A DNA stretch of 11,505 nt from NCBI GenBank assembly GCA_964422295.1, contig CAYRAM010000047.1, positions 1 through 11,505 on the forward strand, given 5' to 3'. Position numbers and translations under genes: made by a program. The notes below the pieces were generated by a model. It was not told where the DNA came from, made no database searches, and saw only the letters and a program-made list of their open reading frames with translations. This DNA comes from UBA12191 sp964422295 (GTDB lineage: Bacteria; Planctomycetota; UBA8108; UBA1146). How positions within the stretch are numbered: the first letter of the stretch is position 1; every line of letters starts with the position of its first letter. Of the stretch, positions 6,941-11,505 are shown piece after piece.

Positions 6941-7150
6941 CCGGACGATCCGGTTGGGATGGATGGTACTGTCCCCTCCCGATCGGGGGGAGCAAATCTC
7001 ACCCGGTGATCAGTAGACAGTCCGAATTTGCCGTGCCATCTTCCCCTCATCGGATCTGCCGGGGGGGACAAGGCGTTGCCGTGTCGGCGAGATCCCAGAT
7101 ACCCCACCAACCACAATCGCAACCAGGAATCGGGATCCGGTCCATTTGTC
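6941..7150. promoter_or_regulatory. Divergent intergenic region with GC-rich inverted repeats
   Basis: This 210-base region separates the minus-strand EamA gene from the plus-strand antiporter operon and must hold both promoters. Two inverted repeats are visible. CCGGA (6941-6945) pairs with TCCGG (6949-6953) directly before the EamA start codon. The perfect palindrome CCCGATCGGG (6978-6987) extends to eight pairs (6975-6990) with one G-T pair. A seven-G run follows at about 7061-7067. I could not find a convincing sigma-70 promoter for either gene, and no known riboswitch was recognised. The open frame running through 7028-7150 upstream of mrpE reads as an unnatural, non-hydrophobic peptide and is taken as non-coding. 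Confidence 0.4.
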
Positions 7151-7666
7151 GTGCGTACTCTACTGCTTTTTCTGGTATTGATCGCCTTCTGGCTGTTGCT
7201 CTCGGGCCAGTTTGAATCGACCTTTCTCATCGGATCCGGGATCATCTCCTGCATCCTTGCGGTCTTCTGTTGCTGGCGATTGAAATTGATCGGCGAGAGT
7301 TACCAACCCATCGAATCGTTACCCGGATTCATCCTTTACCTGCCATGGTTGATCTGGCAAATCATCCTCGCCAGTCTCGATGTGACGCGCCGATCGTGGG
7401 GTTCCACCGCATCGATCCAGCCACGATTCGTCAAGGTCCCGGTATCGATCCGTCATCCCCTCGCCCAAACCCTGCTCGCCAACTCCATCACCCTGACACC
7501 GGGAACCGTCACCGTCGATGTGACTGAGGATCACTTTTTGGTACACGCTCTCACCGACACTGCGGAAAAAGGCGTCCTCGACGGTTCGATGGAGAGACGC
7601 GTCGCCGTGATGGTTCCTGATTCCAAAGAACCGGACCCGGATCAGAGTCGGGAAGTATCGCCGTGA
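7151..7666 (+). CDS. mrpE: Mrp/Mnh-type cation/proton antiporter subunit E
   Basis: From GTG 7151 the protein has 171 residues and begins MRTLLLFLVLIAFWLLLSG, the short hydrophobic N-terminus normal for MrpE. Further membrane segments lie at about 25-44 and 57-77. The family hallmark NSITLTPGTVTVDV is at 111-124, followed by a cytosolic domain (ending near VAVMVP) and a polar, acidic tail of about 15 residues. An upstream ATG at 7028 would add 41 residues of unlikely composition, so GTG is preferred. No ribosome site stands at ideal spacing: AGGA at 7125-7128 is too far, and GGGATCCGG at 7132-7140 is weak. MrpE is a structural subunit of the membrane complex exchanging Na+ (or K+) for protons. 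It is the first gene of the operon, and its stop overlaps mrpF (GTGA). Confidence 0.88.
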   Translation: MRTLLLFLVLIAFWLLLSGQFESTFLIGSGIISCILAVFCCWRLKLIGESYQPIESLPGFILYLPWLIWQIILASLDVTRRSWGSTASIQPRFVKVPVSIRHPLAQTLLANSITLTPGTVTVDVTEDHFLVHALTDTAEKGVLDGSMERRVAVMVPDSKEPDPDQSREVSP

Positions 7667-7929
7667 TCTCGGTAGAACTGATCACCGCCCTGCTGATCCT
7701 CGGTGGAGCCTTTCTGGCGCTGGTGCGTGCGGTCAAGGGGCCCACCACTTACGACCGGGTTCTCGCCGTCAACGTCTTCGGCACCAAAACGGTGATCCTC
7801 CTCGCCCTGCTCGGATACATCGGCAACCGTAGCGGCTTCCTCGACATCGCCGTGCTTTATGCACTGATCAATTTCCTCGGCACCGTCGCCCTGTTGCGAT
7901 TCGTCGAGTCGAGGAGGTTTTTCCAATGA
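7663..7929 (+). CDS. mrpF: Mrp/Mnh-type cation/proton antiporter subunit F
   Basis: This 88-residue protein has three transmembrane segments (about 4-22, 36-54 and 60-80). It carries the MrpF/PhaF signature: RAVKGPTTYDRVLAVNVFGT (22-41) and FLDIAVLYALINFLGTVALL (59-78), with Asp61 inside the third helix. The length is normal for the family. It starts with GTG at 7663 inside a GTGA overlap with mrpE; GGGAAG at 7650-7655 is the likely ribosome site. Structural work on Mrp complexes places F together with E, G and the A-subunit C-terminal part at the sodium-transport side. The conserved Asp in the last helix is a candidate for that path (inference from the family). No unusual features. Confidence 0.93.
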   Translation: MISVELITALLILGGAFLALVRAVKGPTTYDRVLAVNVFGTKTVILLALLGYIGNRSGFLDIAVLYALINFLGTVALLRFVESRRFFQ

Positions 7930-8276
7930 TGGAGTACATCGCCAACGCCCTGCTGCTTCTCGGCGGTTTCTTTGCCTTCAGTGGTTCCCTCGGCATCCTG
8001 CGCATGCCTGATTTCTACTCGCGACTGCATCCGGCGGGCACCGCCGATACGCTGGCCCAGATGCTCGTCTTCTCCGGCCTTGCACTGAAGATCCTTCAGT
8101 TGTCGATCGCCGAAGAGACTCCCATCGACCTCCTCTCCATCGGCAAGTTGATCGCTATCTCACTGCTGCTCTTTGTCACCACCCCCGCTTCGACCCATGC
8201 CATCTCCCGTGCCGCCCATCTACGCGGTCTCGAGCCGTGGACCGGAGACAAGGAACGGGAGGGCACCGATGAGTGA
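7926..8276 (+). CDS. mrpG: Mrp/Mnh-type cation/proton antiporter subunit G
   Basis: The 116-residue protein has three membrane segments (about 4-23, 42-60 and 70-88). The MrpG hallmark is complete: GSLGILRMPDFYSRLHPAGT (20-39), then ADTLA, and TTPASTHAISRAAH (85-98). Two adjacent ATGs (7926 and 7929) could start it. The first overlaps the mrpF stop as ATGA and stands eight bases behind GAGGAGG (7911-7917), so it is preferred. The C-terminal 16 residues are charged (EPWTGDKEREGTDE) and probably cytosolic. The gene overlaps the next by eight bases. It is a small structural subunit of the antiporter complex. Confidence 0.94.
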   Translation: MMEYIANALLLLGGFFAFSGSLGILRMPDFYSRLHPAGTADTLAQMLVFSGLALKILQLSIAEETPIDLLSIGKLIAISLLLFVTTPASTHAISRAAHLRGLEPWTGDKEREGTDE

Positions 8277-8880
8277 TCCCGTTCTGCTGATCGATGTGAT
8301 CCTGCTGATCATTGCGATCGTGGCGGCGATCGCCGCCATGGGGACCCGTGACCTCCTCGGGGCGGTGATGTTGATGGGGATCTACAGCCTGTTGCTGGCG
8401 GTCGAGTGGGCCAATCTCTTCGCCATGGATGTCTCCTATACCGAGGCCGCCGTCGGTGCGGGGGCGGCGACGATCCTGTTGCTGACCGCATTGACCCGCA
8501 CCGGCACCCGCGAAAAGGAAGGGCCCAACTTCCATCCGACCGCCCTGCTGACGGTACTCATCACCGGAGCGCTGCTGATCTACGGCACCGCCGACATGCC
8601 CCGCTTCGGGGATCCACAAGCTCCGGCGACGGTGCACGTCGCCCCGGAATACATCGCCCAGAATGTGGGCAAGGTCTATGCCGGGGAGGATGGGCCCGAG
8701 AACGATTTCGGCGATCACGTGCCCAATGCGGTGACCGCCGTGCTCGCATCGTACCGCGGTTACGACACCCTCTTTGAAACCGCCGTGATCTTCACCGCCG
8801 GTGTCTGTGTCATCCTGATATTGCGACCTCTCTCCGGCTCATCGCGTCGCAAGTCTGCCCACCGTCAGGAGGACGCATGA
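8269..8880 (+). CDS. Stand-alone MbhD/MbhE-like antiporter subunit (equivalent of the MrpA C-terminal part, DUF4040)
   Basis: From ATG 8269 (GGGAGGG at 8257-8263) the protein has 203 residues. The N-terminal half is an MbhD/DUF4040 domain with membrane segments at about 5-25, 28-48 and 56-77 and the hallmark VSYTEAAVGAGAATILLLTA (55-74), including conserved Glu59. The second half resembles MbhE: a segment at about 91-106, a polar loop at about 107-155, and NAVTAVLASYRGYDTLFETA (153-172) followed by the last helix. In classical Mrp systems these two domains form the C-terminal end of the large MrpA; here they are a separate gene, as in archaeal Mbh-type modules and some bacterial Mrp operons. 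They are thought to contribute to the ion path next to F and G. The longer upstream frame lies inside mrpG and is rejected. Some annotations would call this 'subunit B N-terminal'. Confidence 0.87.
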   Translation: MSDPVLLIDVILLIIAIVAAIAAMGTRDLLGAVMLMGIYSLLLAVEWANLFAMDVSYTEAAVGAGAATILLLTALTRTGTREKEGPNFHPTALLTVLITGALLIYGTADMPRFGDPQAPATVHVAPEYIAQNVGKVYAGEDGPENDFGDHVPNAVTAVLASYRGYDTLFETAVIFTAGVCVILILRPLSGSSRRKSAHRQEDA

Positions 8881-9296
8881 GCGAAAGCGTCGTCCTGCGC
8901 ACCATCGGTGGCATGCTGTTCCCGTACATTCTGGTTTACGGTTTGTACGTTCAGATGCACGGTGAGATCGGCCCCGGAGGTGGATTCCAGGCGGGAGTGC
9001 TGGTGGCGGCGGCGTTCATCTTGCACGCCCTCCTCTTCGGCAAGGAGCTGACCGATCGCCTGCTGCCGAGATGGCTCGTCGATCTCGCCATGAGCCTCGG
9101 CGTGCTCCTCTATATCGGCGTCGGCATCCTCGGATTGGTCAAAGGGCGTTACTTCCTCGATTACAGCGTGCTCGATCCGACCCACCCCGCCCACGCCGAA
9201 GCGCTCGGCATGACCCTGGTCGAAGCGGGGGTCGGCCTGACCGTCGCCTCCGTCATCTTGACGATGGTGCGCAAGGTGAATGGAGAGCCGGCATGA
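8877..9296 (+). CDS. mrpB: Mrp/Mnh-type cation/proton antiporter subunit B
   Basis: The 139-residue protein has four membrane segments (about 8-26, 38-55, 66-88 and 112-131). The MnhB domain signature is clear: MHGEIGPGGGFQAGVLVAAA (27-46) with the GPGGGFQAG core, and EAGVGLTVASVILTM (116-130) at the end. The length matches free-standing MrpB. It starts in an ATGA overlap with the MbhD/E gene, behind AGGAGG at 8867-8872, and ends in an ATGA overlap with mrpC. MrpB is a membrane subunit bridging the E-F-G side and the antiporter-like C and D subunits. No anomalies are seen. Confidence 0.94.
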   Translation: MSESVVLRTIGGMLFPYILVYGLYVQMHGEIGPGGGFQAGVLVAAAFILHALLFGKELTDRLLPRWLVDLAMSLGVLLYIGVGILGLVKGRYFLDYSVLDPTHPAHAEALGMTLVEAGVGLTVASVILTMVRKVNGEPA

Positions 9297-9670
9297 GTCT
9301 CTTCGCCACCTTCAACAGCATCGCCTTCGTCATCATCATGATGATCGGTCTCTATACCCTGATCGCGCGCCAGAATCTGGTCAAAAAGACCCTCGGTCTC
9401 GGTCTCTTCCAGACCGGCATCTTCCTCATGTACATCACCCTCGGGGTCCGGGATGGCGGATCCGCGCCGATCCTCCGTGAGAGCGCCGATCTGACCTACA
9501 CCAACCCGTTGCCCCATGTGCTCATTCTGACGGCGATCGTCGTCTCCCTGAGCACCATGGCGGTGGCGCTGGCACTGATCATCGGTGTGCGTGAGGAGTA
9601 CGGCACCATCGAAGCGGACGAGATCGCCACCATCGATCGCGCCGAAGCGGAGGAGGGTCATGAAACTTGA
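9293..9670 (+). CDS. mrpC: Mrp/Mnh-type cation/proton antiporter subunit C (NuoK-like)
   Basis: From ATG 9293 the protein has 125 residues with three membrane segments (about 8-24, 34-52 and 74-98), the NuoK fold. The key block NPLPHVLILTAIVVSLSTMA (71-90), continuing into VALAL, is the standard MrpC signature; it corresponds to the 'NP x xQALVLTAIVI' region. GLGLFQTGIFL (35-45) is the matching N-terminal helix, with Gln40 at the usual Glu-like or polar position. The last 25 residues (EEYGTIEADEIATIDRAEAE onward) form an unusually acidic cytosolic tail. A longer upstream frame runs through mrpB and is rejected: ATG 9293 sits in an ATGA overlap with GGAGA at 9282-9286. The gene overlaps mrpD by 11 bases. 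Confidence 0.92.
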   Translation: MSLFATFNSIAFVIIMMIGLYTLIARQNLVKKTLGLGLFQTGIFLMYITLGVRDGGSAPILRESADLTYTNPLPHVLILTAIVVSLSTMAVALALIIGVREEYGTIEADEIATIDRAEAEEGHET

Positions 9671-11171
9671 TCACTCCATGCTGCCGATTCTGATCGTGTT
9701 GATCCCCTTTGTCGGCGGGGTCATCGCCCCCATCATCGGTCGCGGATTCTTGGGCTGGTTGCTGGCGCTGATCGCCACCGGTCTGACCACCTTCGTCTGC
9801 ACCACACAACTGCTGCTGATCCACGCCCAGAACTTGCTGACCCCCGGCTTCAGTGTCAGTTACCCCCTCGGCGGCTGGCCCGCGCCCCACGGCATCGAAC
9901 TGAAGATCGATCTGCTCAGTGCGCTGCTGGCGACCCTCGTCTCCGGCATGGGCTTCATGGTGACGCTGTTTTCGCGCCAGGGGGTCGACGATGAAATCCC
10001 GGCGGATCGCCGGCGCTTCTTTTGGTCGCTGTGGCTCCTCGCCATCACCGGGTTGCTCGGCATCCTCATCACCGGTGACGCCTTCAATGTCTACGTGTTG
10101 CTGGAGATCTCATCGCTGACCATCTACGGCTTGATCGCCATGGGACGGCAACGTTCCCGAAAAGCGTTGACCGCCGCCCTCAACTATCTGGTCCTCGGAT
10201 CGGTGGGCGCATCCTTCATCCTCATCGCCATCGGTCTGCTGTACGCCAAGACCGGCACCCTCAACATGGCGGATATCCACGCCAAGCTGTTGCTCTCCCC
10301 CGTCGATGCCACCGTGCTCACCGCCCGCGCCTTTCTCCTCGCCGGGGTCGGTCTCAAGATGGCGCTCTTCCCGCTGCACCTATGGATGCCGGCGGCGTAT
10401 TCGACCGCACCTTCCGCGGTCGCTGCCCTGCTCGCCGCGACCGCCACCAAGGTCGGCATCTACATGGGCATGCGCTTTATCTTCAGCGTCTTCGCCATGA
10501 CCGGCGATGCGGTCCTCAGCGGCGGCAATGTCTTCATCATCGGCAGTTGTTGCGGTGCGGCGATCATCTTCGGATCCCTCGGTGCGGCGCGACAACCGAG
10601 TCTGTCGCTGCTGCTGGCGTATTCGAGTGTCGCCCAGATCGGCTACATCGTCGTCGGCATGGCGGTCGGCCACATCGATGCGATGACCGGCTCGATTCTG
10701 CACATGATTTTCCATGCGTTAATAAAGGGAGGCCTCTTCCTCTGTGCGGGCATCCTCATCTACCGTTTGGGAACGACCCGCCTCGAAGATCTCGCCGGGC
10801 TCGGCGAACGGATGCCGTGGGTCAGCGGCGCCATCGTCGTCGGCGGTCTCGGCATGATCGGCATCCCCGGAACCGCCGGCTTCGTCAGCAAGTTCTACCT
10901 GCTCAAAGGGTTGATCCTTTCGGGACATCCTGTTCTCGCCGGAATGGTGCTGCTGGGATCGGTGCTCGCCGCCATTTACGTGTGGCGCTTCGTCGAGGTC
11001 GCCTACCTGCGACCCGCCGGTGATACCCCCCTGCGCAACGGATTGCCCTTTGAAAAATTCTTGCCGGTGCTGATCCTCCTTGGAGCCAGTATCGTCCTCG
11101 GAATCCAGCCCGGGGTGGTGGTCGACGTCGCCCGCGATGCGGCGCAGCAATTGTTGGGAGCGACACCATGA
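9660..11171 (+). CDS. mrpD: Mrp/Mnh-type cation/proton antiporter subunit D (NuoL/M/N-like)
   Basis: From ATG 9660 the protein has 503 residues and about 14 membrane segments: the proton-pumping antiporter fold shared with complex I NuoL, NuoM and NuoN. Residues known to matter in the family are present: Glu149 in transmembrane segment 5 (VYVLLEISSLTIYGLIA), Lys233 in GLKMALFPLHLWMPAAY (231-247), Lys264 in TATKVGIYMG, and the His348/His352/Lys356 group in ILHMIFHALIKGG (346-358). GIPGTAGFVSKFYLLKG (401-417) is the conserved discontinuous helix region with Lys411. The start is backed by overlapping GGAGG motifs at 9649-9657. The longer frame from 9585 lies inside mrpC and is rejected. D is one of the proton-translocating subunits. 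Its stop overlaps the next gene in ATGA. Confidence 0.94.
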   Translation: MKLDHSMLPILIVLIPFVGGVIAPIIGRGFLGWLLALIATGLTTFVCTTQLLLIHAQNLLTPGFSVSYPLGGWPAPHGIELKIDLLSALLATLVSGMGFMVTLFSRQGVDDEIPADRRRFFWSLWLLAITGLLGILITGDAFNVYVLLEISSLTIYGLIAMGRQRSRKALTAALNYLVLGSVGASFILIAIGLLYAKTGTLNMADIHAKLLLSPVDATVLTARAFLLAGVGLKMALFPLHLWMPAAYSTAPSAVAALLAATATKVGIYMGMRFIFSVFAMTGDAVLSGGNVFIIGSCCGAAIIFGSLGAARQPSLSLLLAYSSVAQIGYIVVGMAVGHIDAMTGSILHMIFHALIKGGLFLCAGILIYRLGTTRLEDLAGLGERMPWVSGAIVVGGLGMIGIPGTAGFVSKFYLLKGLILSGHPVLAGMVLLGSVLAAIYVWRFVEVAYLRPAGDTPLRNGLPFEKFLPVLILLGASIVLGIQPGVVVDVARDAAQQLLGATP

Positions 11172-11505
11172 TCTCTCCCCTGCTGCTGGCGATCCTGATC
11201 CCCGCCCTCGGTGCGCTGCTGCCGTGGCTGCTGAAACCGATGCGGCCACTGCGCGATCTCTTCAATCTGATCGTGCCGGCGGGGCTGCTGGCGGTGGTGC
11301 TGTCGATCCTGCCTGAGGCCCTCGCCGGGGAAACCCTGACCTTCACCATCGGTGATCTGGGATCGGGGCTCTCCTTTGCCCTCGCCCTGACGCCGCTGGG
11401 GATGATCTACGCCCTCGTCGCTTCATCGCTGTGGATCCTCAACACCATCTACTCCTACGGCTACATGCATGGGCTTTACGGCAAAGACTTCCCGGGCCAG
11501 GAGCG
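11168..11505 (+). CDS. Second antiporter-type (NuoL/M/MrpD-like) subunit, N-terminal part, 3' truncated
   Basis: A frame opens at ATG 11168, overlapping the mrpD stop (ATGA) and seven bases behind GGGAG (11156-11160). It is open to the window edge (112 codons visible). The visible part has membrane segments at about 3-21, 33-49 and 70-93, then LWILNTIYSYGYMHGLYG (89-106), like the 'SLYS xGYM' block of NuoM, MrpA and MrpD family proteins; it precedes the missing antiporter core. It is therefore probably another proton-antiporter-fold subunit, either a second MrpD or the N-terminal (antiporter) half of a split MrpA. The key Glu and Lys residues are outside the window, so activity cannot be judged. 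No other antiporter gene is seen upstream of mrpE, so this gene or a later one must supply the MrpA-like partner. Confidence 0.85.
   Translation, partial: MISPLLLAILIPALGALLPWLLKPMRPLRDLFNLIVPAGLLAVVLSILPEALAGETLTFTIGDLGSGLSFALALTPLGMIYALVASSLWILNTIYSYGYMHGLYGKDFPGQE

Noticed and set aside
7061..7067. G-run upstream of mrpE as part of a riboswitch or G-quadruplex
   Set aside because: A single run of seven G with no further regular runs close by and no recognised aptamer core; not enough to call.
7028..7150. Extended N-terminus for mrpE from ATG 7028
   Set aside because: It would add 41 polar residues unlike any MrpE start; the hydrophobic family N-terminus begins at GTG 7151.

Overview
The window is ordinary-looking bacterial chromosome, fairly GC-rich and densely packed, with most genes touching or overlapping. 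A membrane-fusion protein, a lipid-A-type N-terminal domain protein and a GT2 prenyl-phosphate glycosyltransferase point to a Gram-negative envelope. Shine-Dalgarno sites are AGGAGG-like. I cannot name the organism; the gene content would fit a poorly sampled environmental Gram-negative lineage, but that is a guess. I see no tRNA, rRNA, insertion sequence, CRISPR or phage gene, and no gene-free stretch over 300 bases.

Left part (1-4809): the 3' end of a nitrilase-superfamily hydrolase, then a compact four-gene plus-strand operon (524-4809). It encodes a HlyD/MacA-type periplasmic adaptor, a MacB/LolD-type ATPase and two different FtsX-type permeases. Together they would form a MacAB/Lol-like ABC machine moving a substrate across, or extracting it from, the cell envelope. 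The first permease most likely starts at TTG (2429), not at the ATG further upstream.

Middle part (4906-6940): a GT2 glycosyltransferase and a small lipid-A-biosynthesis N-terminal (LAB_N) membrane protein form a translationally coupled pair. A minus-strand EamA/DMT-family transporter converges on them, and the two 3' ends overlap by 19 bases.

Right part (7151-11505): diverging from the EamA gene is a multisubunit cation/proton antiporter operon of the Mrp/Mnh type, running off the window. The order is E, F, G, a stand-alone MbhD/MbhE-like protein (the C-terminal part of classical MrpA), B, C, D, then the first 112 codons of another antiporter-type subunit. Every junction overlaps by 4 to 11 bases. 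This order recalls the antiporter module of archaeal membrane-bound hydrogenases (Mbh) more than the classical A-B-C-D-E-F-G order. It is the most noteworthy system here, and what follows the window decides its exact type.
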